Origin: Azolla caroliniana
Taxonomy: Eukaryota > Polypodiophyta
Length of the DNA: 64,000 nucleotides
Direction: 5' to 3'
Assembly: GCA_043228905.1 (NCBI GenBank)
Contig: JBHGNT010000010.1
Location: forward strand, 2,976,001 to 3,040,000
Position numbers and translations under genes: made by a program. How positions within the stretch are numbered: the stretch's first letter is position 1; every line of letters starts with the position of its first letter. Under the pieces are notes generated by a model that was not told the origin of the DNA, searched no databases, and was given only the letters and a program-made list of their open reading frames with translations. This document shows, one piece after another, positions 1-12,189 of the stretch.

Positions 1-532
1 AAGGCGAGAATATCTCATCAAAATCAACTCCATATTCCTGCTTGTATCCTTTTGCAACCAATCTTGCTTTGTACTTTGGCGAGGAATCAGAAATGACCTT
101 CATTTTATAAACCCATTTGCATGGAAGTGTTTTCTGCCCTTTAGGCAACTGCACCAAATCCCAAGTGTCATTTTTCTCAAGAGATTCCATCTCTGACAAC
201 ATGGCTTTATACCTTTTCTTGTTGTCCTATCTGTCCATTGTTTCCTTGAAGCAAGACGGTTCGCCACAATCAGTCACCATGACATAATCAGCCACACTGT
301 TTGCATCAGGAACAAATCTGTCAGGCTTTCTAGTAACTCTAGATGATCCCCTAATCCAATGCTCATTGGTTGGTAGCTGTTGAGCTTGCAAATCACCATT
401 TTCAACTTGCTGTCCAGGCATTTCAGCCTGCAAATCAGCATTAACAGCTTGCTGTTCTAGCCGTTCCTGCTTTTTTGGTTGCTCATCATTATGGGCAAAG
501 GCTGGCTGATCATTTCCAGCCTCATTCTGCAT
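1..532 (-). pseudogene. copia pol: linker and N-terminal reverse transcriptase fragment
   Basis: The ORF at 227-532 is a Gln/Asn-rich linker ending in a copia-style stretch with SRVTRKPDRF, the segment that usually precedes RT. After its stop, the same strand continues to position 1 with recognisable copia RT N-terminal blocks such as CKWVYKMK, YKARLVAKGY and QEYGVDFDEIFSP. The catalytic YVDD block would lie outside the window. It is part of the copia relic and is not a host gene. Confidence 0.8.
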
Positions 533-544
533 TTGCAGGTAAGT

Positions 545-2105
545 TTACAGCAGGTGTTTGCTGCTGTACAACGGGCACATTTTTCTGTCTAAAAGGTATT
601 TCTTCTCAGAATACAACCCTAGGTACTTCCTCGGTCTTTCGGGTTGTTTATGCATGCGATTTTCCTGGAAGATAACATCATTGCTGTGTACTATTTTTCT
701 TTTCTCGGGATCCCACAATCTATACCCCATTTCACCCTCGTCACCGTATCCTAGGAAAATACATTTGCAGGACTTTGGCTCAAGTTTGTTGCGTTCTTCT
801 TTACAAATGTGTAGAAAAGCCTCACAGCCAAACACTCTCAAGTGAGCATATGAATGTGGCTTGTCCGACCACGCTTCTTGGGGTATTCCCCCTCCCAAAG
901 ACCTGTTAGGTGACCGATTAATCAAGTGAACAGCTGTCATAACAGCCTCTGCCCAAAAACCATGGGGTAATGCGGCATGAGACAGCACAGTATGGACCCT
1001 ATCTTGAATAGTCCGATTCATACGCTCTGCAACTCCATTTTGGGCTGGATTATAAGGGGCAGTGAGTTCCCTCTTTATTCTGTTGCTGTCACAAAATGCT
1101 TGAAAGGCCTTGGACACATATTCCCCACCATTGTCAGGGCGAAGAAACTTAAGTGTCTTATCAATTTGATTCTCAACTAATGCCCAGAATGTTCGAAACT
1201 TGTCGAGCACTTCATCCTTGCTACGAATAGGGTAAACCCATACCTTCTGTGTAGCATCATCGACAAAAGTGACTAAGTATTGCTTTCCCCCTAATGATAG
1301 CCCTGGCATCTGACATACATCTGAATGTACTAACTCAAGCGGGGAAGACTTCAGTGAAAGAGACTTTTTATGAGATGTTTGTACATGTTTACCATAAATA
1401 CAATGATCACAATGCTCAAAATCAGCATAACGAAGACAAGGCAAGTAACCCAAACGAGAAAGTACTTTCATACCCGTTTCACTCATGTGTCCCAACCTGC
1501 CATGCCACAAAGAAACACTTGGCTGCTCGGTTATGGCAACAACATGGTCACTCACACTAGATACATGGAGTGGATACAAAGTATCACTTTTACTACCCTT
1601 GGCAATAACCCTAGATCCTTTACAAATCTTCCATTTCCCATCACCAAAGGTGGTGTGAAATCCATTGTCATCTAGCTGTCCTGTGCTAATCAAGCTCTTC
1701 TTGAGCTGAGGTGCATGCCATTACATGCTGAAGTGTGAAAGCAGAACCATGTTGACACTGTGATTGCACAGTGCCAAGACCTGCAATTTCACATGTATAG
1801 TTGTCCCCAAGATGGACAACACCATGTTGACCCCTTGTGTAATCTGAAAACCACTCACGATGAGGGGTGATGTGAAAAGAAGCACCGTAATCGAGTATCC
1901 AAGTGTGCATGTTACCATCCGTATCTGCAAGTAAAGCATGTTCTGTATTACATGAAGAGACAAAGAGTACATCATTTCCACTATCACTGTCATGAGTGAC
2001 AACATTCACCTCTTCAATTTTAGCATTGCTTTTCCTCAGTTGCTGTGCACGTAGGCCTCGGCCCCATGGACCACGACCTCGATACCCTTGTCATCGACAG
2101 ATAAA
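545..2105 (-). pseudogene. copia protease remnant, GAG-pre-integrase and integrase
   Basis: The 382-codon ORF at 545-1693 starts with the GAG-pre-integrase signature (LWHGRLGHMSETGM, then HCDHCIYGKH). It continues into an rve integrase core with a complete DDE triad: Asp in LVHSDVCQMP, Asp in LRPDNGGEY and Glu in NGVAERMNRT. Upstream, 1686-2009 holds the aspartic-protease region with ILDYGASFHIT, where Tyr replaces the Ser/Thr of the usual D-S/T-G, so the protease is probably dead. The upstream coding sequence is traceable to about 2105 as an Arg/Gly-rich tail. The two ORFs overlap in different frames, which indicates a frameshift. Confidence 0.88.
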
Positions 2106-2431
2106 AGCCATTATCTCCGCCATCGTAGGTGCTTCCCTCGCTTTGGAGACATTTCCATTTTGGATCGACCTATGCTAGAGATCTTTCGAAGACAAAAGCT
2201 ACAATATACCTAACTTGAGGATCTCACATGTGCCAAAGACCAGATTCCCTCATTTCTTTTCTTTTCATGTTATTTACTTTTATATTTACTGTGTAATATT
2301 TATTTTATTTTGATTTGTTCTCAAAGACGAGACAACACTTAAGATGTAATCTCTTATTTGGTCTTATAGGCCATTTTGGCCTCTTAAAAGACGTTAATAT
2401 ATCTTTCTTTCTTTCTTTCTTTCTTTCTTCT
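2106..2431 (+). mobile_element. 5'-truncated LINE 3' end inserted in copia
   Basis: This segment separates the copia gag zinc knuckle (2442-2708) from the protease region (to about 2105) and has no copia coding. Its last 110 bases match, in opposite orientation, the 3' end of the LINE at 3569-3660. Shared parts include a conserved hairpin (2361-2391) with arms GTCTT/AAGAC and AGGCCA/TGGCCT, followed by a TTTC-type simple-repeat tail (2403-2430). This is the usual shape of a 5'-truncated plant LINE insertion. The exact 5' junction and the target duplication are not clear. Confidence 0.7.
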
Positions 2432-2441
2432 ATGCAATCAT

Positions 2442-3225
2442 CTACCTTGTTGCCCTTTCATTCTCTTTCTTCCATTTGAAACAATCACGTTTAAAGTGAC
2501 CCTTTTTGCCACAGTGATGGCATTCTACATCTTTACCACGTGATTTACTACAGCCATAACTATCAAATTTGCCTCTTTGTTGTGACCTATCCCTAGTATG
2601 CAACACACTAGAGGACTTATTGGATGCATTGTTCTGCCGACTCATCTCTTCCATGAGTAGAGAACTCTCTACATTGGCATAAAGAAGCATCGCATTTGAA
2701 TTGCTCATAGCAATTCTAAAAGTATCCTAACATTTTGGCAAGGTGCAAAGTAAAAACGTGGCCTTAAACTCATTATCAATGATGAATTTCAAGGCAACCA
2801 ACCGGCTGAAAATGGAATTGAACTCACTCAAGTGAGTTGACATGGGTGTGCCCTCTGTCATGTGCAAATCCATAAGTTTCTTAAGCCAATAAACTTTGCT
2901 AGCTGCCATCTTATGGGCATATAGTTCCTCTAGTCTAGTCCATATAGAATAGACAGAGTCCAAACCTTCAATATTAAACAACAAGGCATCAACAATATAC
3001 AACTCAATAGTCGAGCGTGCAAGCTTGTTCAACTCTTGCCAATCATTGTGGTCTATATTTGTAGGCTTTACCCCTTTGACTTTAATAGGCTTTGCATGCT
3101 TCTTCTGCAACAGGATGTAGCACTGCTTTTTTCATATCGCAAAGTTATGTGCACCCTCAAGCTTCTTGATGTGCATAAGATGGCTACTGTCACTGCTACC
3201 AATCATGATTTCTCAGCCCAAAAGT
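2442..3225 (-). pseudogene. copia gag (UBN2-type) with CCHC zinc knuckle
   Basis: The segment 2727-3110 encodes a gag core of the retrotransposon UBN2 type, with features such as IWTRLEELYAHKMA and LKKLMDLHMTEG. The segment 2442-2708 encodes a basic stretch and one zinc knuckle, CHHCGKKGHFKRDC (C-x2-C-x4-H-x4-C). The two parts are separated by a stop after LLCTLPKC. The gag start lies upstream of 3110 in a degraded stretch reaching about 3225, before the 5' leader and primer-binding site. The protein would form the particle and bind the element RNA. Confidence 0.85.
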
Positions 3226-3480
3226 AGGACCAAAACTTAAGCAAAATAAAAACTAAGCCTAGACTCTCACACGAGTGAACTAAAGTACAAACAAGTACCA
3301 ACCAACGATATATAGCCACACTGAAAACATAAAATTTGAGATCTGCAGATAACTTTTCAGAGGCAATATCTGTTGTACATGCATTGTCAAAGCCTACAAG
3401 ATGTTTCTACTGTACACGGTCAAAATGTGACCTGCTCTGCAGAAAAAGTGACTTGCTCTAACCTGCTCTAACCTGCTCTA

Positions 3481-3491
3481 CTCTGATACCA
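3481..3491 (-). other. copia primer-binding site
   Basis: On the minus strand this reads TGGTATCAGAG, the standard copia primer-binding site complementary to the 3' part of initiator tRNA-Met. It lies three bases inside the LTR remnant that begins at 3495. Confidence 0.85.
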
Positions 3492-3494
3492 GTT

Positions 3495-3568
3495 TGAAGG
3501 GTAGCACGAGGATTAGGATTTAGGTCAACCAGAGAGGGAGAGAGTCCGAGTGAGAGACAAAGGGAGAA
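3495..3568 (-). repeat. copia 5' LTR remnant, 3' terminal part
   Basis: The sequence adjacent to the primer-binding site on the minus strand ends in CTACCCTTCA, as expected for an LTR terminus. It can be followed only to about 3568, where the LINE 3' tail starts. The remaining LTR is not recognised on the other side of the LINE. Confidence 0.55.
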
Positions 3569-6128
3569 AGAAAGATATATTAACGTCTTTTAAGAGTCCA
3601 AAATGGCCTATAAGACCAAATAGGAGATTACATCTTAAGTGTTGTCTCGTCTTTGAGATGCACACTGTCTTGTCCCATACTTTATTTTGGTTTTTATATA
3701 TATATATGTATATACAAGTCAAAATGTGCTACGAGTGCGTTCACACTCGTGCACTAATAAAAGGCATGATGGCCCTTTATTCCCAACACTTCTACTCCAT
3801 AAAGCAATACTTGAGTAACCTTGGGGCTAAGGCCTACATGCATGACAAATGCAATTGCCCGATCTATTGTAACCCCTGTGATATGTCCTGGTTGGGAGCC
3901 CATTTGTGTAACCCATGGTTGACTTGTAGCATGAGTAGGAGTGATGGAGCTAAAGAAATTTGGCATTGTTCTTTGTTGATGAGCTTGTGTGGCTGTACTG
4001 TAGTCCTTCAACAACTTCTCCCTGTGTCTCTTGAGTTCTAGCAAGAAAAGTCCCAAGCACCGTTGGTTCTCATATTCCATAATGGGCCAAAGCCTTTGTT
4101 TAAAGAGGCAATGGTATCTCCCTCTTATTTCATAAAAAACACTAAACTGACAAATGTAGTGTTCTAAAGATTCCACTCCCTAATGACACAATTAGCAAAT
4201 TCTTTCTTCTGGAGGTATTCATGGATATATTCCCTACCTCAAACTCTAATTGATGTGATGAAGTTTGCAGCTGCCCTGTCACACTTTGCAGCACATAGTA
4301 TAGATGTATTTCTATACAAGATGGCTTGATGATGAATCGATCCTCCTATGTGTGTAAAAAGTGTCTTATAGTGCGCCATCTTCTTGCCAAGTCATATTTT
4401 GGGGCAATCATGTCTCCATGAAGCTAAAGGTTTCTCTAAATCATTTCAATGATTTGCCTTGTTAAGACTCAATCCCCATGTTTCTAAGCCATAGAGAAGA
4501 GTTGGTGTTACAAGTGTATCAGATAGTCACAGTTTAGTTCGTGGCTCTTGGAACTGCAAATGGGAACCTAGCCCACGAGAAAGTCAGGCACAAGCAGCCT
4601 GTTGTAAGGAGAACCTAGGCCCTTAGATGGTACTCCTAGGTATGTGTAGGGGCATGTGTATGCCACCTTTTCCTCTCCTAAGAAGATTTCTGGTTCTGAT
4701 CTTGCTACCCATGCTTGCGTGGTGTTAAACACCATCACATTAGTTTTATCCATGTTTATCGACAACCCTTTGTCTGTACGGAATACTTATTAAGGAATTT
4801 AGATGTCTCTGTAGTTCTTCCAGAGAGTCGGAATTTATCTCAATATCATCAGCATATAGTAATATTTGTATAGTTATACCTGCTAGGAATGCTCCGAAAT
4901 CCCCATATCTCTCTATAGTATGCGATACCTCCTCATCTATAATATTAACCGAACAGAGTGGGCGATAATGGGTATCTTTGTTTTAATCTGATTGTGCTAG
5001 CCACAGCCTCTCACAAACCATCGGGAGTCCACACTTTTCCTGAGTGCATAGATTTGCCATTGCATATCTATAGGGACACCAAGGGCTTCTAGCCATTGCA
5101 TAAGCTGAGTGCCTGCCAGTGTCAAAGGCTTTTCGAAAGTCCACAAAGAGCAGCACTAAATCCTCTTATTATGGGCTCTGCCCTCAATAAGAGCTCGGGG
5201 GTCAATCAATATGTGATCCAAAGTTGTGAACCTCTTCCAAAACCCTGCCTGTCCAGCTGAATGCTAGCCATTTCTCTCTGCCCATATACTCAATTCCGAC
5301 TCTAGGATCAAGGCATATAGTTTAGCCAAGTAATGCCCAATCATGATTGTCCTTTAATTGCTTAACATCATGGGGTCTCCACTCTTGAGGATTGGCACAT
5401 GGTATGTTCTGTCTATCTAGTTGGGAAACCTTCACACACATCTCTATTAAGGATTTGTGCTAACAATGGGAGCAAGATGTCATGGGCATAGATAAAGCGC
5501 TCACCTACCAATCCATCATGATCTTGGGCCTTCCCGAATTGTAACCGATCAATGGCTTTTCTTACATTATGGAGTAGAAAAGGTGGATTCATGTGGGAGT
5601 GAGCCATGTGGGTGGGGAAGTGAAGGCTTCCCGGAGATATCGTATAGTACTTTTGCATATTCATACCACACCTAGAAACAAACAATACAAATGATCTTCA
5701 AATTTAGCTAAATACAATTTATTCTTCTTCCTTACAATGCCTTGGAAGGTTGCTCTTGCTTGTTTGTATGTGTGGTAGGTTCTTTCATTAAACATTTTCC
5801 ATGTGCTTGTACTTTGTTTTCCTAGAAACAAGCAATACAAATGATCTTCAAATTTGGCTAAATACAATTTATTCTTCTTCCTTACAAGGCATTGGAAGAT
5901 TGTTCTTGCTTGTTTGTATGTATTAATACCCTGAGTTACTTTGTGCTGCAAGCATCTCCTTCTGTCACGACATTCCTCATCATACCAACTCTTCTTTTGT
6001 ATGACTCTACCAAGTTTGGGGGCATTAGCCATTCTGTGAGGCAAGGCATTTGTGGCTGCTTTATGCAATGACTTTGACAATCCTAGGGTAACTTTGTCTA
6101 GGGGTGCAAAAGGATAAAAAACTAGCAT
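3569..6128 (-). mobile_element. LINE (L1-like non-LTR retrotransposon), 5'-truncated and decayed
   Basis: On the minus strand a broken ORF2 can be followed. It has a linker (5661-6128), the RT block 0 with KAQDHDG (about 5510-5530), block A with LLFVDFRKAFD (5121-5156), the catalytic YADDI block (4842-4858), TNVMVFNT and YTYLGV (4650-4760), and a C-terminal part ending LLYGVEVLGI (3754-4176). The 3' UTR runs to 3569 and contains the hairpin shared with other LINE copies here. It is interrupted by many stops and frameshifts. The endonuclease domain is missing. Confidence 0.85.
5668..5932 (-). repeat. tandem duplication (period about 150 bp) inside the LINE ORF
   Basis: About 100 bp is present twice, at 5668-5770 and 5820-5925, with few mismatches. 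The duplicated minus-strand peptide contains VRKKNKLYLAKFEDHLYC. The duplication stays in frame. Confidence 0.85.
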
Positions 6129-6293
6129 GCCATTATAAACTCCACAACTATGTGAGAAAGGCTGTTAGACAGCAGTAGCAAAATAGTTGCAAAGAGTAGG
6201 GACACAGCCAAAGAGTAGAGCCTGTTTGCAAGTAGCAGAAAAAATAAAGTTCTTACAAAAGAGGCTGGTATATCCTATTCATACAAAATTGGG

Positions 6294-7839
6294 GAACTTG
6301 GGTGAAATGGTTGTTTGGTAGTTAAGTGACTCTTGTACTACCAAACAGGTACAATAAACGAGGAATAAGGGGAATATCTTGGAAAAGTGGAAGAGAGAGA
6401 AGGCATTTAAAGAGTTGCTGATTCTAGAGAGAGAAGAATCTAGGAAGAGAGAGAATGTCGAAGACAGATAATAAAGATGGTGGAGTTTTGGCATATTCTG
6501 TGCATTCTGAATTAATGAGAGACTTTACTTTCAAAAAATAGAACAGCTGTATGTATATCTTTTCCTTCCCATGGAGCTGCTCTGAAGTACCAGAACTGCC
6601 ATGATATGGAGCAATATTTCTGTACTTATTACATGCTATGTTGCTAGTTTGACTTATATCTTATGTGATGCTAGAAGCCTTTTTGGAAGTACATTATTAG
6701 AAGGTACTTTTGGCATTTCAAAAACATGCCCATCATGAATCTCAAGGATATATTTAGCTTCAACCTCCTAAATATAAATATCTAGTTTACACGATTATTG
6801 TCTCTGCTCATTGTTAGCAAAATTAATCCTTAAATGAAATGTAATAACGTGTTTTTTTGCTTCTATGCAGAGAGACATTAAACCTGTAAAATCATCATTC
6901 GATAGAATTCAAGAGGATAATCTACCTGAATATCTTGGAATCGAGTTGCAGAAAAAGGACACTGGTTCAGTATGCTTGTCTAGGAACAATGTTCCCTTGG
7001 AGGAGAGTGACAGTGCACATCACAATTACCAACCATTGTTAAATAAAAACGAAAATGGATCTCACAAGTCTAGAGGCAATTCTCGAGTCAACAAATTACA
7101 TAAACCATTGGCGTCACGTGATGAAAAAAAGTTCGCCAGATCACGGATTTCCCATACTAATCTTGAAATCCACAACATCAAAATCACCCAGGTGTGAAAG
7201 TTTTGGAATATGACAAGTTTTCAGCATTTGACTTCGTACGTTTAAATTAACTTCATATGTTTAAATTGAATATACTGATAGCCAATTACCCATTTGATGA
7301 TAACTGCGATACAAAAGCATGAGCTCATGACTCATAGTAGAGATTTTAATAGCCATGTGATGAAACTCTTGACATAACTTGCACATCAAGGCCTTTACTT
7401 TAAGAGCATATTTTTGCTTTGCATTTTTTAACTGATCTCCTGTTTGCTAACAACACATTGGAAAGCAGCACATTTTTTACCTTCTATATCTAAACTGGTC
7501 TATTTTGTCTGGAAACTGCACATAATCAGTAAAAACTTATGATCCTATTGTAGCAAAACCTAAATTATGAATCATGTTAAATGTGGAAATCCCCAAAGTA
7601 ACAATTAATCCATCTGTTACGGCCCTTTTCATCATCAATGATAGTTCTAAGTGTGAATGTATGATCTAACGTAGAGAACCTTCTCTTGGATCCTCCTGCG
7701 AATTGATGCATATAACTTGGTTTCCTGTGTCTAGATTCTAGAGCTGCCACATGTCCTGTCTAAGAATCCTGCGGTTTCAGGAAGGATGATAATCATTCTA
7801 TAACCGAACCATTGAGTATTTTTCTGACTTTTATGACAT
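6294..7839. repeat. segmental duplication, copy 1 (second copy at 36067-37618)
   Basis: This 1.55-kb block recurs at 36067-37618 in the same orientation with scattered substitutions and small indels. It covers intron sequence, one SABRE-like exon (6871-7191) and part of the following intron. Copy 1 is the one embedded in the gene, since the next coding exons follow only here. Both copies begin at GAACTTGGGTGAAATGG and end at ATGACAT. Confidence 0.95.
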
Positions 7840-10284
7840 GTTTGCAGGAGAATCTGAAAGACTGCCTCCATTACCATGGGATGTGTAGCTATCTATGTTC
7901 ACACCTGATGTCAAAATATAGGTGGTGCGGCATACATGAGGGTTTGTGTAACCCAAGTGACCTACCAGTTGTGCATAAACTGTGTATATAGCCTTTGTCA
8001 TGTTTGACAGTACAGTCTAAAGTGGATATATCTTACACCTTAAGAGTAAAGATATGGTCTATAGTGCAGAAAGTCTTTTCTCAAGTATGGTCTATATTTT
8101 GGCTGTCATGTAGTCTTTGCTTGGAAGGGCTCATGAAATATGGTGCACATTTGATAGCCTACACCTTTCAGAGCTAATGTCTGAGTTCCTCACTCTGCTG
8201 ATTTCCCATGATGCTCTCGTGTTGATAATCTGATGGGAGGCCTTTTTGGAATTTGGCTCTCATTGGGGTCACAGATTTGCTTTCTATCCATTGTATCTGT
8301 CTGTATTGGCTACACAGATTTTTTAAATTTTATTATGTGTCGGATACGAAGTGATGGTATGTTTCTATTGAGCTGAATCCTTCTTCATTGCAGGTCGAAC
8401 TTCTTATTACATATGAGGGGTCAATGTTCAGTGCTAATGAGAAGAGGTTTCTCCTAGACACGTTCACACGTGGTGAATTCAGTGGAACTTGGCGAAAGCT
8501 GTTCGATGAAATTACAAAACATGTTGTTTGGAGTATTTGCAAATCTTTAGTTGGAGCACAGGTTGATGTTGCTAGTCTTTTTGTCTATGAAATATAAATT
8601 TTATCATATGAAACATGAGTATATTTCAGCCTTCTTGAAAATGTTTGATAACGAATTTATGGAAACTATTTTTAAATGTGCTGCTAAACAATGATTATGG
8701 GAACAATGGATATCCGGAAAATAACATAAATCTGTTCTACTGCTAATAGAAAAAAAAAACTGGCTAGTGTCACTAGAGACATTATAAATAATGAGAACAC
8801 AAATAAAATCTATTTGTCTGTTTTGGTTCTTAAAGGCTAAAAACCCTAGATTCCTATCTCACTTTTTGCTATTGAAGGATGTTCTATCCTAAGTTGAAGA
8901 ACATGGCAGTGTCTCCACTAAAAGAAAAGGTTCATTAATAGGGGGGTCTGATCTTAAGCATAACTATCTAATTGATTTATACAGATAAGTTTTAACTTTC
9001 AGAGGAATTGGTTGCATTGTTTACGTAGATTTAAATGATGTTAGGCAACTTATTTTAGGTTGTTACATATATTTTCCCCAAGCCCTATTAGTACAACCAT
9101 GGGATGACTGTTGATACATATGTTCATCATTTCTTGGACAGAACTATAAAAGTTGCAGGAATGATTTCGGCATTGAAGATGCAGAAATGCATGATTTGAT
9201 GATCAGTGTTTGGAAACATGATATGGTGCCCCATAGACCAGATTCGATAACTTTCTTCTTTTTGTGTTTTGGTGTCCCTTTTTTGACTAATAGGTTTTGC
9301 CACCTCCCTTTCTCGTCTCCTTTCCTTCCAAGAGTGATTTGGTCTCCTTAAACTGCCACTTTCTTCTGGTAGGCACTTGCTGAAGCAACCTGGCCAACCA
9401 CTGGTCCTGAGAGGAGATCCCTTCTTGGATTAGTGAAGTGCCTGATGTATTTTGCTTTACTATCACAAAATCTCTCTCTCAAAACCCTGAATTGGATTTC
9501 GTCAATCTTGTTAGGCAGAATGCACGTGCAGGAGAGGAATCTAGGGAATGAAATTGTACTTTTTTTGGTGTCTACTGTTAATTTTATAGTAATTTGGATG
9601 GACTCTTGAGTAATTTTATAAGAAGGCATCGTCTGAAAATTGTTCTTGCATTTAGTATTCATTCTAGCTAATTGAAGTTACTGGCTATAGAGAAGGAAGT
9701 TCAAAAAGAAACTGCAAGCAGAGTATCATGGTGATGAGTCTAGCTCCAGTGATAGCGAGCTCAAAAGGCCACAAGATCGTGCAGGTGAAGGATTCGTGTC
9801 ATCCGTGCGGGTACTTTTCAATTCACAACGCAAGAAAACAAGAGCAGAGGGCTCAAAACAAAAACATATTGATGGTGAAGGCACATCAGACGGTGACGGG
9901 ATAGAAAGAACTGAAGCTGATTCTTCTACGTTCTCAAGACAGCCAAGCATGACCAAAGTAAAGCGGCTGATTCGTCGACGTACCATAAAGTTGCTTGCAA
10001 GTACACGACATAGAGGTCTCTCTCCCTTTTACAAGATTTTTATAAGAGTCAGATAGACACATGGATTTAGCATTTGGCCAGATAGGTTACTTTGGCGTTT
10101 TGAAGACATTAAAATAATATTTTATTTTATTTCATTTCTCATATCCATTTGATAAGGGTTCATTTGTTTTTTCTTTTCAGGGTCTATGATATTTAAAGAG
10201 ACAGCTCAGATGTCACCATCACTTCAAAGCTGTGAGGAGATATCATCTGACACATCGTCGCGCTATGAGGACTTCAACGATTGA
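6871..10284 (+). CDS. SABRE/KINKY POLLEN-like bridge lipid-transfer protein, C-terminal exons
   Basis: Four exons join in frame: 6871-7191, 8394-8561, 9691-10015 and 10181-10284 (TGA). All introns have GT/AG ends, and the phases agree. The second exon reads VELLITYEGSMF, then FSGTWRKLFDEITKHVVW. The third reads KRPQDRAGEGFVSSVR, LFNSQRKK and then TKVKRLIRRRTIK. The fourth ends SSDTSSRYEDFND. These match the C-terminal blocks known in SABRE and KINKY POLLEN, giant plant proteins of the bridge-like lipid-transfer (BLTP/Hobbit/Csf1) family that act in polar cell expansion at membrane contact sites. The family is well over 2000 residues, so most of the gene must lie left of the window, beyond the copia and LINE insertions. 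Alternatively this is a truncated gene; that cannot be decided here. Confidence 0.85.
8562..9690 (+). other. SABRE-like gene intron, 1.13 kb
   Basis: This is intron sequence between the second and third visible exons. It has a short open stretch near 9360-9600 without similarity to the family, and the flanking exons join directly in frame, so I treat it as noncoding. Confidence 0.7.
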
Positions 10285-11040
10285 TTTGAGTTAAAGAAAT
10301 CAAGAGAAATTTCTGACTCACAACTTCATCTTCTTTTCTACAATGGATGAGCAGGAGTTGAGTTGTAGCTCTCTCAAGAAGGTGAAGATTAATTTCAGCG
10401 TCTTTGATTGTTGAGTGTATTAATTTGCATTGGTATCCATGGTCTGTGTGCATGCTCAATTTTGTCACCGCATAATCTGTAGCTTCATCTACTCTTGAGC
10501 TGTTTAGGCTATTGAACTTCTTCCTGCATAAAAGTATATTTGTTTTCCGAACTTGTTAGCTGCCTATCTTTATATGGATTTGTATCTATACATGCAGATA
10601 TACATATGATTCAACAAAAGCCAAGCTTACATTCCTTTTTTCCTAATGGAATGTAGATGGAAATGTACAAAGTGCCATAAGCCGCAATAAATGTACCTGA
10701 CAGTATGGGAATGCATAGAACTGTTATAAATGTTACTGTGAGCGCAATACTGATAATCTTCTATCTTCACTCCTGATGTATAAAATGTAGAGAGAAAAGT
10801 AGGTTAGCATTCTTGAACAACATGAGAGGAATGAACAAGTGCCTCCAATGAGCTACAGGGAGTAGGAACAGTTGTGTCAAAATAAGAGCAGCAGAATGTT
10901 AATGGAGAAATTTCTACTACCAAGAATTTTGGTTATAGTGGGAATTCCAAATGCACCTTAAAATGATAGAACTAACTTGCTCTCTCCATCTCCTTTTTTT
11001 TTCATGTTGGTACTACTGATAAGCCAAAAGCATTGAAGCT
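10285..11040 (+). other. SABRE-like 3' UTR and downstream spacer
   Basis: The sequence after the stop codon is AT-rich and noncoding. An AATAAA at 10686-10691 could serve as a polyadenylation signal. Nothing else is recognised. Confidence 0.45.
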
Positions 11041-11049
11041 ATCAATTTT

Positions 11050-11560
11050 TGTATTGTGATGAAATATTTTTCATTGAAGATAAGAAATTACCTTTCAACA
11101 GTAGCAAGATTAGTCTTGAAGAAATCTTTCATTGATAATGATAAGCTGGGCGCACTGAAGTATATAAATATTTATATCAGAACGATAATATTGTTTTTTT
11201 TGAAGTTACGAAATTGCCTTCAAGGGTGCAACATTAGTCTTGAAGAAATTTCAGGAGGCAAGATTAGTCTTCATAAAGATAAGCAAAAAGAACTGAAGCA
11301 GTGAGTTCTTGTATGAAATGGTAATAGTGTTTTCGTTGAAGGTAAGAAAATGCCTTTCAGGGGGGGCCAACATTAGTCTTGGTAGCTATATAATTTTTAG
11401 TATCACAATGATAGTATTGTTTTTATCCAAAGTTAAGAAATTATAGAAGCGGAAAGAAATGAAGCTGTGAATTTTTGTATCAGAATGATAATATTATTTC
11501 CCTTGAGGTTAAGAAATTAGCTTTCAACGATGGCAACATTAATCTTGAAATTGCAGCTCT
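11050..11560. repeat. diverged tandem repeat, period about 125-165 bp
   Basis: The phrase AAGAAATTACCTTTCAAC followed by a variant of ACATTAGTCTTGAAG recurs near 11077, 11200, 11336 and 11503, with unequal spacing and many changes. No coding capacity is evident. Confidence 0.65.
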
Positions 11561-11769
11561 ACTTCCTCTATGATCTTGGATGGCCTTGTGATCTAAGAAA
11601 AGATCTTACATAAATGCTGAAGAGGTAGTTCATGGGACACCAAAGTTGTAGTTTGGTTGGAACCATACAATAATGTCTAGTGTAACTTTCTTACAGCTGT
11701 GGCAATGAGTGTGCATGGTCACCTACCTATCTTGTGAAGAATAATCTATATATCCTATTGATGATCTAC

Positions 11770-11862
11770 ATGCGTAAGTCACCAATCTTGTCAAAGATCA
11801 TCTATTCATGTAATTAATCACCAATCTTGTCAAAGATAATCTATTCATGGAGTTAATCAAAG
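11770..11862. repeat. short tandem repeat, about 45 bp, two to three copies
   Basis: CACCAATCTTGTCAAAGAT followed by CATCTATTCATG is repeated at about 11779 and 11819, with a more diverged copy just before. Confidence 0.65.
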
Positions 11863-12189
11863 AATGATCCATATATGGAAGGCAATGAAGTCCATTGTAA
11901 GTCACATGAAAGAATGGTTTTATATGTAATTGATGACGAGTTCCAAGATTAGCAGTTATTTTTATGGCTGCTTGGATCAAGTGTTGAGAGTGCAGTGTTT
12001 TGGTTGATGTTTATGAGGGAACAGTTAAATATTTTTATGTAGCATACTTTGTAAAAGAAATCATTTTGACATGATAAAACTTGGGTGGAATAAAACTTGA
12101 TAAAACTTGCATTTCCATTTTGTTATCAAGGTTTACATACATGCATTTGTCATGTTTTCAGTAGTATTTGCATTTCCATTTTGTTATAT

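Larger units (their letters stand above)
1..3568 (-). mobile_element. Ty1/copia retrotransposon relic, cut by the window edge
   Basis: A copia element reads right to left. In order there are a remnant of the 5' LTR (3495-3568), a primer-binding site (3481-3491), gag, a CCHC zinc knuckle, the GAG-pre-integrase region, the integrase, and the start of reverse transcriptase running off the left edge. This domain order, with integrase before RT, is diagnostic of copia. The reading frame is broken between gag and protease by a LINE 3' end in the opposite orientation (about 2106-2431). The rest of the 5' LTR was displaced or lost where another LINE (3569-6128) is inserted. The element looks old, because its gag ORF carries stops and a frame break, although the integrase ORF is still 382 codons long. 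Confidence 0.9.

Noticed and set aside
3495-3788. Complete copia LTR ending at the CCCAACA near 3788
   Set aside because: TGTTGGGAATAAAGG on the minus strand looked like a copia LTR start, but it lies in frame with LINE coding (LLYGVEVLGI) and beyond the LINE 3' end at 3569.
6294-6540. Upstream SABRE-like exon in the duplicated block
   Set aside because: Short open frames are interrupted by stops and no family block was recognised; it looks like intron.
9348-9662. Extra coding exon in the SABRE-like gene
   Set aside because: Open stretches exist on both strands, but the exons at 8394-8561 and 9691-10015 join directly in frame as in the family, and the translation has no family similarity.
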